From assembly GCA_050942875.1 (NCBI GenBank), contig JBMNOD010000005.1:11959-75958 (forward strand): 64,000 nt of DNA, in the 5' to 3' direction. Shown piece by piece: positions 8,199 through 18,140 of the stretch (positions are counted from its first letter, which is position 1; each line of letters opens with the position of its first letter). Origin of the DNA: JAAZAI01 sp050942875 (GTDB taxonomy: Bacteria > Verrucomicrobiota > Kiritimatiellia > RFP12 > UBA3636). Under the pieces are notes generated by a model. It saw only the letters and a program-made list of their open reading frames with translations, was not told where the DNA came from and searched no databases. A program made the translations under genes and the position numbers.

Positions 8199-8239
8199 AA
8201 CCGCCCGCCCCGCACGCAGAGAGGGCTGGGTGGTTTTTT
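8199..8239 (+). terminator. ilv attenuator: terminator with competing upstream segment
   Basis: The stem AACCGCCCGCCC (8199-8210) pairs with GGGCTGGGTGGTT (8223-8235) through 12 base pairs with one bulged U and two G-U pairs; T34-T39 forms the U-run (8234-8239). An upstream segment, GGGGCGGGCG at 8129-8138 inside the leader peptide gene just after the Val codons, is exactly complementary to CGCCCGCCCC at 8202-8211. It can therefore capture the left arm and prevent termination. The pairings are seen; the regulatory outcome is inference. Confidence 0.75.
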
Positions 8240-8314
8240 CATTTCAAGGCACATTCACATTTCAGCATCAGGACAACATCAAGGCAAATCCCGCCAGAAA
8301 AGAGCAGGAACACG

Positions 8315-10078
8315 ATGACACGAAAAACGAAGAACACAAGCGAACCGGAGTCCATTCGCACCGGCGCGCGCTGCCTGATCGAAGGGCTCGAGCGCGCGGG
8401 CTGCAAGACGGTTTTCGCCTATCCCGGCGGCGCGATCCTCGACGTCTTCCACGAGCTCGCGAGCTCGTCCCTGAACGTCGTGCTGCCGCGCCACGAGCAG
8501 GGCGCGGCGCACATGGCCGACGCCTTCGCGCGCGCGGCGGGCGAGGTCGGCTGCTGCATCGTGACGTCCGGCCCGGGCGCCACGAACACGGTGACGGGGC
8601 TGGCCACGGCGAACATGGACGGCATCCCGATGGTCTGCATCACCGGCCAGGTGAGCACGGCCGTCATCGGCAACGACGCCTTCCAGGAGGCGGACATCTG
8701 CGGCGTGACGCGGCCGATCACCAAGCACAACTTCCTGGTGAACGACGTGAACGACCTGCCCCGCATCATGGTCGAGGCGTTCCACATCGCGCGGACGGGC
8801 AAGCCGGGGCCGGTGCTCATCGACCTGCCGAAGAACGTGCAGGTCGCCAGGACGGCGGTGCCGTTCCCGGAGGGCTTCCAGCGTCCGGGCTACCGGCCTT
8901 CCTTCGAGGGGCATCCGAAGATGATCGAGCGGCTGGCCGCGATGATCAACGGCGCCCACAAGCCGCTGCTCTACGTGGGGGGCGGCGTCATCGCCGCCGA
9001 TGCGTCGGATCTCGTGCGCGAGCTGGCGTTCAAGGCCGACATCCCGGTGGCCACGACGCTGCTCGGGCTCGGCGCGTTCCCGGAGACGGAGGCGCTGTCG
9101 CTGGGCATGCTGGGCATGCACGGGATGATCGCCGCGAACAAGGCGGTGAAGGCGTGCGACTTGCTCTTCTGCGTGGGCGCGCGCTTCGACGACCGCGTGA
9201 CGGGCAAGATTTCGGCGTTCGCCCCGAACGCGAAGATCGCGCATGTCGATATCGACCCCTCGTGCATCGGCAAGAGCGTCCGCTGCGACCTGCCGGTCGT
9301 GGGTCATGCGCGCGCGATCCTCGAAGCGCTGCTTCCGATGGTGGGCGCGGCGAAGCGCCCCAACTGGATCGCGCAGTGCGTCAAGTGGAAGGAGGAGGAT
9401 CCGTTCACCTACGATCCTTCGCCCTCGGGCGCGATCATGCCGCAGTACGTCGTCGAGCAGGTGTACGAGGCCAGCCGCGGCGAGGCGCTCATCGCCACCG
9501 ACGTGGGCCAGAACCAGATGTGGTCGGCGCAGTACTTCAGGCACAGCCGCCCGCGCCATTTCCTGAGCTCGGGCGGGCTGGGGACGATGGGCTTCGGCGT
9601 GCCGGCCGTGATCGGCGCGCAGTTCGGCCGTCCGGACGCGCTGTGCGTCTGCATCACGGGCGACGGCGGCTTCCAGATGAACGCGCAGGAGCTTGTCGTG
9701 GCCGTGGAGCACCAGCTTCCCGTGAAGATCGTCATCCTCAACAACGGCTACCTCGGCAACGTGCGCCAGTGGCAGGACATGTTCTACAACCGCACGCATT
9801 CCGCGGTCGTGCTGACGCAGACGAACCGGCCGGCCAACGAGAACATCCCGCCCAAGCCGGCGGACGCCCCGTATCTGCCGGACTTCGTGATGCTGGCCAA
9901 CGCCCACGGCATGAAGGCGCGGCGGGTGTCCAAAATCGAGGACGTGCGCCCCGCGCTCGACGAGGTGTTCGCCAGCCCGGAGCCGTGGGTGGTCGAGTTC
10001 GTCGTCGAGCCCAACGCGAACGTCATGCCGATGATTCCGCCGGGAGCCACGGTGGACGAGACGATCCGCAAATGCTAA
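8315..10078 (+). CDS. ilvB: acetolactate synthase, large catalytic subunit
   Basis: 587 residues, typical length. The enzyme joins two pyruvates, or pyruvate and 2-ketobutyrate, in the first common step to valine, leucine and isoleucine. ThDP-family layout: N-terminal PYR domain with FAYPGGAILDVFHEL and the catalytic glutamate in PRHEQGAAHMAD (E61), GPGATNTVTGLATA, the middle FAD-binding domain (VGARFDDRVTGK near 290), and the C-terminal PP domain with ITGDGGFQMNAQEL (GDG near 449) and NNGYLGNVRQWQDMFY. The start ATG follows an AGCAGGA ribosome site. The small regulatory subunit gene begins 22 nt downstream. Expression is likely controlled by the attenuator at 8030-8239. Confidence 0.97.
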   Translation: MTRKTKNTSEPESIRTGARCLIEGLERAGCKTVFAYPGGAILDVFHELASSSLNVVLPRHEQGAAHMADAFARAAGEVGCCIVTSGPGATNTVTGLATANMDGIPMVCITGQVSTAVIGNDAFQEADICGVTRPITKHNFLVNDVNDLPRIMVEAFHIARTGKPGPVLIDLPKNVQVARTAVPFPEGFQRPGYRPSFEGHPKMIERLAAMINGAHKPLLYVGGGVIAADASDLVRELAFKADIPVATTLLGLGAFPETEALSLGMLGMHGMIAANKAVKACDLLFCVGARFDDRVTGKISAFAPNAKIAHVDIDPSCIGKSVRCDLPVVGHARAILEALLPMVGAAKRPNWIAQCVKWKEEDPFTYDPSPSGAIMPQYVVEQVYEASRGEALIATDVGQNQMWSAQYFRHSRPRHFLSSGGLGTMGFGVPAVIGAQFGRPDALCVCITGDGGFQMNAQELVVAVEHQLPVKIVILNNGYLGNVRQWQDMFYNRTHSAVVLTQTNRPANENIPPKPADAPYLPDFVMLANAHGMKARRVSKIEDVRPALDEVFASPEPWVVEFVVEPNANVMPMIPPGATVDETIRKC

Positions 10079-10100
10079 CGCCAGGAAAGGAGTTCCCATC

Positions 10101-10577
10101 ATGATTCACATCATCAATGCCACAGTCGAAAACCAGCCGGGCGTGCTGTCGCGAATCGTCGGCCTTTTCTCGGGCCGCGGCTACAACATCGAGACCCTCA
10201 ACGTCGGCCCCTGCGCCGACCCGACGCTCTCGCGCATGACCATCACCGTGCCCGGGGACGAGAAGGTCCTCGAGCAGGTGGTCAAGCAGCTCAACAAGCT
10301 CGTCGACGTCATTCGCGTGAACAACATGACGAGCGTGGACCATCTCGAACGCGAGCTGATCCTCGTCGAAGTCGGCGCGCCCAAGGGCAAGCGCGGGGAG
10401 GTCCTCGAACTCGTGACGATGTTCAAGGCCGAGGTCGTCCGCGTCCGCGCCAATTCGATGACGATCCAGTACGTGGGCCCCGCCATGCTGGTGGACGATT
10501 TCCTGAAGCTCCTCCGCCCCTACACGATCCTCGATCTCGCCCGCAGCGGCCTGATCGCGGTGGCGGCTAGCCGCTAG
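10101..10577 (+). CDS. ilvN: acetolactate synthase, small regulatory subunit
   Basis: 158 residues. The N-terminal ACT domain (ATVENQPGVLSRIVGLFSGRGYNIETLNVG) holds the valine-binding region; the C-terminal half (ERELILVEVGAP, ANSMTIQYVG) is the ALS_ss_C domain. It confers valine feedback inhibition and boosts activity of the large subunit. A strong AAAGGAG site stands 9 nt ahead of the ATG. The last codons, GCG GCT AGC CGC TAG (AASR stop), are formed by the CTAGCCG heptad repeat that starts at 10567. The native C-terminus therefore seems to have been replaced or extended by the repeat. IlvC is not downstream; the operon ends here. Confidence 0.96.
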   Translation: MIHIINATVENQPGVLSRIVGLFSGRGYNIETLNVGPCADPTLSRMTITVPGDEKVLEQVVKQLNKLVDVIRVNNMTSVDHLERELILVEVGAPKGKRGEVLELVTMFKAEVVRVRANSMTIQYVGPAMLVDDFLKLLRPYTILDLARSGLIAVAASR

Positions 10578-10633
10578 CGGGCTAGGGGCTAGGAAGTCCA
10601 AAGTCCAAAGTCCAAGGTCTGCCGCAGGGCGGC
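10567..10633. repeat. composite heptad repeat and GCCGC hairpin
   Basis: CTAGCCG (10567), CTAGCGG (10574), G, CTAGGGG (10582), CTAG (10589), then AAGTCCA (10594), AAGTCCA (10601), AAGTCCA (10608), AGGTCTG (10615), then the hairpin GCCGC-AGG-GCGGC at 10621-10633. The first heptad supplies the ilvN stop codon. The same hairpin core, GCCGCAGGGCGG, recurs three times at 47945-48076 beside another heptad array. Confidence 0.7.
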
Positions 10634-10694
10634 TTGGTCGCGGGCTTGGGCGCGAGCTTTGCTGGATCTTCTGATAAGCCCGTGCTTGACCTTT

Positions 10695-10753
10695 GGGTGG
10701 GCACGGGATGCCCGCCCACGGGAGAACCTTGGCTCTAGACAAAGGCGCGGGCG
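10695..10753. repeat. REP-like hairpin plus fragment resembling the purL 3' end
   Basis: GGGTGGGC (10695-10702), 7-nt loop, GCCCGCCC (10710-10717), then CACGGGAG. At 10735-10753 the sequence CTAGACAAAGGCGCGGGCG matches the purL terminus (12049-12067) at 18 of 19 positions. The same hairpin also precedes the purL terminus at 11996-12018. The block looks like a partial copy of the DNA around the purL stop. Confidence 0.5.
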
Positions 10754-10858
10754 CCGCCGATTGGAGACAGGCTCCGAAGCGCCTCAGAAGCTTGTCGAGT
10801 TCGGTCGTGCTTGCGCGAGGTTTTGTTGCTCTGGTTCAACTTCCCGACAAACTGGAAT

Positions 10859-11395
10859 TTAACGAATGATTTTTTCAAGCCTGAACATCCCGTCTGGGAA
10901 TTGGTCATCAATTCCTTCCATGCCCATTCCTGGATCATTCGGGTCGGGATGATATTTATTGAAGAACTCTACGATGTGAAATCCGCATTTGTTTATATAA
11001 AAATGAATGTTACGCTGTTCAAAATACGGTGTTGCGGTTTCCCAAACCTTAACTTCTGGACACATTTTTTCAATCTCGCACCAAGCGGCGTAGCCAATAC
11101 CTTCACTGTGAATGTGTGGTGAAACAAAAAGCAAGTCCAAAACGCCTTTTTCTCCATCAACTTTAATCACAACACCGCCAACTTTTTTACCCTCAAGTAT
11201 AATGCGATAAGCTTTTCCTTGGTCAATGGACTGCTCGATCGTCTTTCGTGAAATGATTTGACCATCTTCCTCAAAGTGATTGCCTCTACAACCAAACTCC
11301 TCCATGGCACCATAATTAAAAGCTTCCTGGTTGTCTAAAACGAACTGTTCCCGATCATTTTTTTCCATCGGAAGCAACTGTATGCTTTTTTCCAT
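10859..11395 (-). CDS. GNAT family N-acetyltransferase, horizontally acquired
   Basis: 178 residues beginning MEKSIQLLPMEKNDREQFVL. Acetyl-CoA fold signs: KVGGVVIKVDGEKGVLDLLFVSPHIHSEGIGYAAW (strand 4, then the pyrophosphate loop SEGIGYA) and a late WETATPYFEQRNIHFYINKCGF, typical of GNAT motif B (RNIHFY-KCGF). The substrate is unknown. Base use is markedly AT-rich compared with both neighbours (acquired DNA), and the protein has the style of Firmicutes acetyltransferases. It is oriented away from the BrnT/BrnA remnant, sharing a 149-nt AT-rich spacer in which the motif ATACCATAAA occurs twice (11447-11456 and 11518-11527). An AGGAG ribosome site is present. Confidence 0.85.
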   Translation of the reverse strand: MEKSIQLLPMEKNDREQFVLDNQEAFNYGAMEEFGCRGNHFEEDGQIISRKTIEQSIDQGKAYRIILEGKKVGGVVIKVDGEKGVLDLLFVSPHIHSEGIGYAAWCEIEKMCPEVKVWETATPYFEQRNIHFYINKCGFHIVEFFNKYHPDPNDPGMGMEGIDDQFPDGMFRLEKIIR

Positions 11396-11507
11396 TTCAT
11401 AACTCCTACAAATTTCAATTTGTCGTTCGCTTTACCTGTGCAAATCATACCATAAAACTTGTGAACAATTCTACTGCAACTTTGGCAAGATGGTAGTGCT
11501 TATTCTA

Positions 11508-11537
11508 TTGCAATTTTATACCATAAAGGTATATAAT
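11508..11537 (+). promoter_or_regulatory. brnTA promoter with overlapping palindromic operator
   Basis: TTGCAA (11508-11513), 18-nt spacer, TATAAT (11532-11537). The palindrome TATACC-N5-GGTATA (11517-11533) overlaps the spacer and -10. BrnA-type antitoxins autorepress their operon, so this is the likely operator. The predicted +1 is at or next to the ATG at 11545. Confidence 0.65.
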
Positions 11538-11544
11538 GGGCGGC

Positions 11545-11622
11545 ATGAAGTTTGAGTTCGATCCCAAGAAAAGCGAGAGCAACCGAGTCAAACACGGAAT
11601 TGACTTCATGCAGGCGCAGTGA
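11545..11622 (+). pseudogene. brnT: BrnT-type ribonuclease toxin remnant
   Basis: Reads MKFEFDPKKSESNRVKHGID followed by FMQAQ and a TGA at 11620. This is the conserved BrnT N-terminus (KFEFDP-K---N--KHGIDF--A), but family members run to about 90 residues with a RelE-like fold and catalytic residues beyond this point. Only 25 codons remain, and the antitoxin start follows 3 nt later, so roughly the C-terminal two thirds of the toxin have been deleted in place. An in-frame ATG at 11536 is an alternative start. No remnant of the missing part is visible. The product cannot be an active RNase. Confidence 0.75.
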
Positions 11623-11625
11623 GTT

Positions 11626-11868
11626 ATGAAAGCTGAGGCTTTTGACAAAGCGTTCGACAACGGTGAAAGCATTGTCGAACATCTTGACTTCTCCAAGGCG
11701 ACTCGTCCCGGGAGAGTTCAACGGCGCATCAATGTCGATTTCCCTGAGTGGATGATTCAGTCGCTTGACAAAGAGGCCGAGCGGCTTGGGATTCCTCGTC
11801 AGGCCGTCATCAAGGTGTGGATTTCGGATCGCATTCGGGAAAACGAAGCGATTTACGATGCGGATTGA
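11626..11868 (+). CDS. brnA: BrnA-like antitoxin, CopG/ribbon-helix-helix
   Basis: 80 residues: MKAEAFDKAFDNGESIVEHL, then FSKATRPGRVQRRINVDFPEWMI. The second half is an RHH DNA-binding domain (RRINVDFPEWMIQSLDKEAERLGIPRQAVIKVWISDRI). The N-terminal arm would wrap the toxin in a complete BrnTA pair. It appears intact while its toxin is truncated, so it may survive as an orphan autorepressor acting on the palindrome at 11517-11533. It could also cross-neutralise another BrnT elsewhere. Base composition is intermediate between the GNAT gene and the host genome. Confidence 0.82.
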   Translation: MKAEAFDKAFDNGESIVEHLDFSKATRPGRVQRRINVDFPEWMIQSLDKEAERLGIPRQAVIKVWISDRIRENEAIYDAD

Positions 11869-11995
11869 GCAAGTGCGTTTCGCAGGTCGAGTTGTAGCAT
11901 CGATGGGTCGAATCAGGCTTTGCACAATGCAATCGCAAGCTTGCGGCTGTGAACGCCCATGTTCACCGGAGAAGAAGATGAATAACAACATCCAT

Positions 11996-12048
11996 GGGTG
12001 GGCACGGGGTGCCCACCCACGGGAGCCTGAACAACTAGTCGCTAGCCG

Positions 12049-12055
<7 letters not shown>
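11996..12055. repeat. REP-like hairpin and CTAG heptads at the purL 3' end
   Basis: GGGTGGGC-ACGGGGT-GCCCACCC at 11996-12018 with a CACGGGAG tail, then three exact in-phase heptads: CTAGTCG (12035), CTAGCCG (12042), CTAGACG (12049). The last contains the complement of the purL stop codon and final Val codon. Apart from this, the 180-nt spacer after brnA shows no feature. Confidence 0.65.
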
Positions 12056-15918
<3,863 letters not shown>

Positions 15919-15966
15919 GGCTCGATTTCGCAAGGTTGGCGAAAGTGCGTCAAAAAGATGTTTGGG

Positions 15967-15995
15967 ATTATAGAACAAACGGGGGGAGGGTTCAA
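15967..15995 (-). promoter_or_regulatory. purL promoter
   Basis: Minus strand: TTGAAC (15990-15995), 17-nt spacer, TATAAT (15967-15972). The start codon is about 48 nt downstream of the -10. No purine riboswitch or PurR box was recognised. Confidence 0.8.
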
Positions 15996-16085
15996 GCGGG
16001 CAATCGGGCGGCGATGGGCGCGTGCCCATCGCCGCCCGATTGAGTCGCTGTCGCTATGTGCCGGAAGGCAGCTTTATCGCAAGAG

Positions 16086-16137
16086 CTTTGTCGAGTCGCC
16101 TGTTTCTTCCAGGGCCACTTTGTCGCGATCTTTGTCG
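16086..16137. repeat. CTTTGTCG repeats
   Basis: Three copies of CTTTGTCG at 16086-16093, 16118-16125 and 16130-16137. The 20 nt 16118-16137 (two copies joined by CGAT) recur exactly, reverse-complemented, at 26726-26745 between kdgK and gnd. Further copies in the complement occur at 28007-28022. Confidence 0.6.
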
Positions 16138-16162
16138 AACCTAAAGCCCTGCGTCCCAAACC

Positions 16163-16197
16163 ACTAGCCACTAACGACCAGCGACTGGCGACTGGTA
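16163..16197. repeat. five in-phase heptads
   Basis: ACTAGCC, ACTAACG, ACCAGCG, ACTGGCG, ACTGGTA, each exactly 7 nt after the last. The array abuts the 58-bp inverted-repeat element starting at 16196. Confidence 0.6.
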
Positions 16198-16253
16198 ATC
16201 GGTCAAGCCAATCCATGATCGAAGGTTGCCCGACATCTTCGACTGACCGATTA
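16196..16253 (+). repeat. 58-bp inverted-repeat element, copy A (MITE-like)
   Basis: Perfect 9-bp terminal inverted repeats TAATCGGTC / GACCGATTA, with an internal CGAAG/CTTCG stem. It matches copy B (40473-40530, opposite orientation) at 53 of 58 positions. The outermost base pair differs in both copies but stays paired (T-A here, C-G in copy B). It lies in the divergent spacer between purL and the methyltransferase gene. Confidence 0.7.
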
Positions 16254-16266
16254 CATGGATTGAAAC

Positions 16267-16295
16267 TTGAAATTTGGCGCAAGGCAGGCTAAACT
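16267..16295 (+). promoter_or_regulatory. promoter of the methyltransferase-epimerase pair
   Basis: TTGAAA (16267-16272), 17-nt spacer, TAAACT (16290-16295). The ATG at 16305 would be within a few nt of +1, another near-leaderless arrangement. Confidence 0.55.
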
Positions 16296-16304
16296 CTTGA
16301 ATCC

Positions 16305-17111
16305 ATGACCGAATCACCAACAGAGACCGACGGCGGGGGCGTTCCTCCGTTTCCCGAGACGGCCGACATCGAGACGTCGAACGACGACTATGCCACGCGA
16401 TTCCGCGGCAAGGTCGGCGCGTGGATGCTGGGCATGCAGGAGCGGGGCGTGCTGAAGCTGCTGGCCGGCGCGGCGCCGGCCGGGGCGTCGGTGCTCGACG
16501 TCGGCGGCGGCCACGGCCAGCTCGCCGAACCGCTCTGCCGCGAGGGCTACCGCGTCCACGTGATCGGCAGCGCGCCGTCGTGCCGGCACCGCATCCAGGG
16601 GCTGGTCGATTCCGGCGCCTGCACGTTCGAGGTGGGCAACGTGATCGCGCTGCCCTGTCCCGACCGAAGCTTCGACGCCGTCGTGGCCGTTCGGATGCTG
16701 ACGCATTGCGAGCGCTGGGAGCGGCTCGTCGCGGAGATGTGCCGCGTCTCGCGCGGGCCGGTGATCACCGACTACCCGACTGGGCAGAGTCTCAACGCCG
16801 CCGCGCCGGCGCTTTTCAACGCGAAGAAGAAGTACGAGAAGAACACGCGCACGTGGCGGCTCTTCCGGCACGAGGAGGTGCGCCGCGCGTTCGCGCAGGT
16901 CGGTTTCGAGGAGACGGGGCGCTTCGCCCAGTTCTTCCTGCCGATGGTGGTGCATCGGGTCTTGAAGTGCCGGGCGCTTTCGGCCGCCATGGAGGGGCTT
17001 TGCCGCGCGCTGGGCCTCACGCGGCTGTGGGGGACGCCGGTCATTGTGCGCATGGCTCGCGCATCGAACGACTTGAGTGAAGACAATCACGAACAGGAGA
17101 CGGTGAAATGA
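16305..17111 (+). CDS. class I SAM-dependent methyltransferase
   Basis: 268 residues. The AdoMet-binding motif I is VLDVGGGHGQLAEPL near residue 64. Motif II/III equivalents are VIGSAPSCRHRI and the FDAVVAVRMLTHCERWERLV stretch that follows CPDRS (post-motif acidic residue and helix). A C-terminal region with a basic stretch (KKKYEKNTRTWRLFRHEEV) is followed by a hydrophobic FLPMVVHRVL segment. The substrate is unknown; the layout resembles methyltransferases acting on lipid or quinone-like acceptors. It overlaps the downstream epimerase gene by 4 nt (ATGA), so the two probably act in one pathway, perhaps on a glycolipid. Confidence 0.85.
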   Translation: MTESPTETDGGGVPPFPETADIETSNDDYATRFRGKVGAWMLGMQERGVLKLLAGAAPAGASVLDVGGGHGQLAEPLCREGYRVHVIGSAPSCRHRIQGLVDSGACTFEVGNVIALPCPDRSFDAVVAVRMLTHCERWERLVAEMCRVSRGPVITDYPTGQSLNAAAPALFNAKKKYEKNTRTWRLFRHEEVRRAFAQVGFEETGRFAQFFLPMVVHRVLKCRALSAAMEGLCRALGLTRLWGTPVIVRMARASNDLSEDNHEQETVK

Positions 17112-18109
17112 AGATTCTCATCACAGGCGGCACGGGGTTCACGGGCAGCCATTTGGTCAAGCACGTGCTGCGCGAAGGCAACAAGGCCGTCGTGCTCGAC
17201 AACCAGGAGGGGATCATGCTCGACGAGCTGAAGAAGCTCGGCGCCGAGGTGATCCTCGGCTCGGTCACGGATCCCGCCGTGCTGAAGAAGGCGGTCGAGG
17301 GCTGCGATGCGGTCTACCACCTCGCGGCGGCCTTCCGCAAGATCAACGTGCCGAAGTCCGAGTACGACAACACGAACATCAACGCCATGAGCTCCTTGCT
17401 GGAGATCTGCCAGGAGGCGGGCGTGAAGAAGGTGGTCTATTGCAGCACGCAGGGCGTCCATGGCAACATCGAGAGCCTGGCCCAGGACCCGCCGGTCCCC
17501 GGCGACGAGAATTCGCCGATCAAGCCCGAGGACTACTACCAGTACACGAAGCACGAGGGCGAGAAGGTGGCGCATGTCTTCATGGAGAAGGGCATGGACA
17601 TCACCATTCTCCGTCCGACCGCGCTCTACGGGCCGGGCGACCCCGGTCGCTTCCTGATGCTCTACCGGCAGGTGAAGAAGGGCTGGTTCCCGTTCTTCGG
17701 CCCCGGGACGGCGTTCTACCATCCCGTCTACGTGGAGAATTTCTGCGACGCCTTCACGCTGGCGATGCAGCGTCCCGAGTCGAAGGGGCAGACGTACATC
17801 ATCGCCGACGACGAGTACTTCCACATCAAGGAGATCGTGCAGAAGATCGCCGACATCATGGGCGTGAAGTGCCGCATGATCCACCTGCCGTTCCATCCGA
17901 TGTACTGGCTTTCGTTCGTGGTGGCGGGGATCTTCAAGCTGCTGCCCTTCGAGCCGCCGCTGTTCCCGCGCCGCGTGGACTGGTACCGCCAGAACCGCGG
18001 CTTCAAGATCGACAAGGCGCGCCGCGAACTCGGCTACGAGCCGAAGGTCGGTCTCGACGAGGGGCTGCGCATCACGTATGAATGGTACAAGGAGAACGGC
18101 TATCTGTAG
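17108..18109 (+). CDS. NAD(P)-dependent epimerase/dehydratase, extended SDR
   Basis: 333 residues. Rossmann signature ILITGGTGFTGSHLV at 3-17; DAVYHLAAAF (substrate loop) near 70; CSTQGVHG in the serine position; and the catalytic YYQYTKHEGEK with Tyr and Lys three residues apart near 142-146. LRPTALYGPGDPGRF follows. A late hydrophobic stretch, MYWLSFVVAGIFKLLPF, suggests membrane contact, as in sterol/hopanoid-type 3-beta-HSD-like SDRs. A nucleotide-sugar epimerase is the alternative. It is translationally coupled to the preceding methyltransferase. The family is sure, the substrate is not. Confidence 0.88.
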   Translation: MKILITGGTGFTGSHLVKHVLREGNKAVVLDNQEGIMLDELKKLGAEVILGSVTDPAVLKKAVEGCDAVYHLAAAFRKINVPKSEYDNTNINAMSSLLEICQEAGVKKVVYCSTQGVHGNIESLAQDPPVPGDENSPIKPEDYYQYTKHEGEKVAHVFMEKGMDITILRPTALYGPGDPGRFLMLYRQVKKGWFPFFGPGTAFYHPVYVENFCDAFTLAMQRPESKGQTYIIADDEYFHIKEIVQKIADIMGVKCRMIHLPFHPMYWLSFVVAGIFKLLPFEPPLFPRRVDWYRQNRGFKIDKARRELGYEPKVGLDEGLRITYEWYKENGYL

Positions 18110-18140
18110 CCTGCGCTTGTTGCGCCAAAGGAGGTTTGCC

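Noticed and set aside
8230..10104. Alternative frames covering ilvB on both strands
   Set aside because: ilvB matches its family end to end; the alternatives are Arg-rich shadows.
10735..10938. 67-codon minus-strand frame ending like PurL (ARAFV)
   Set aside because: Only the last seven codons match purL; the rest crosses the end of the GNAT gene in another frame. Reported as a duplicated fragment, not a gene.
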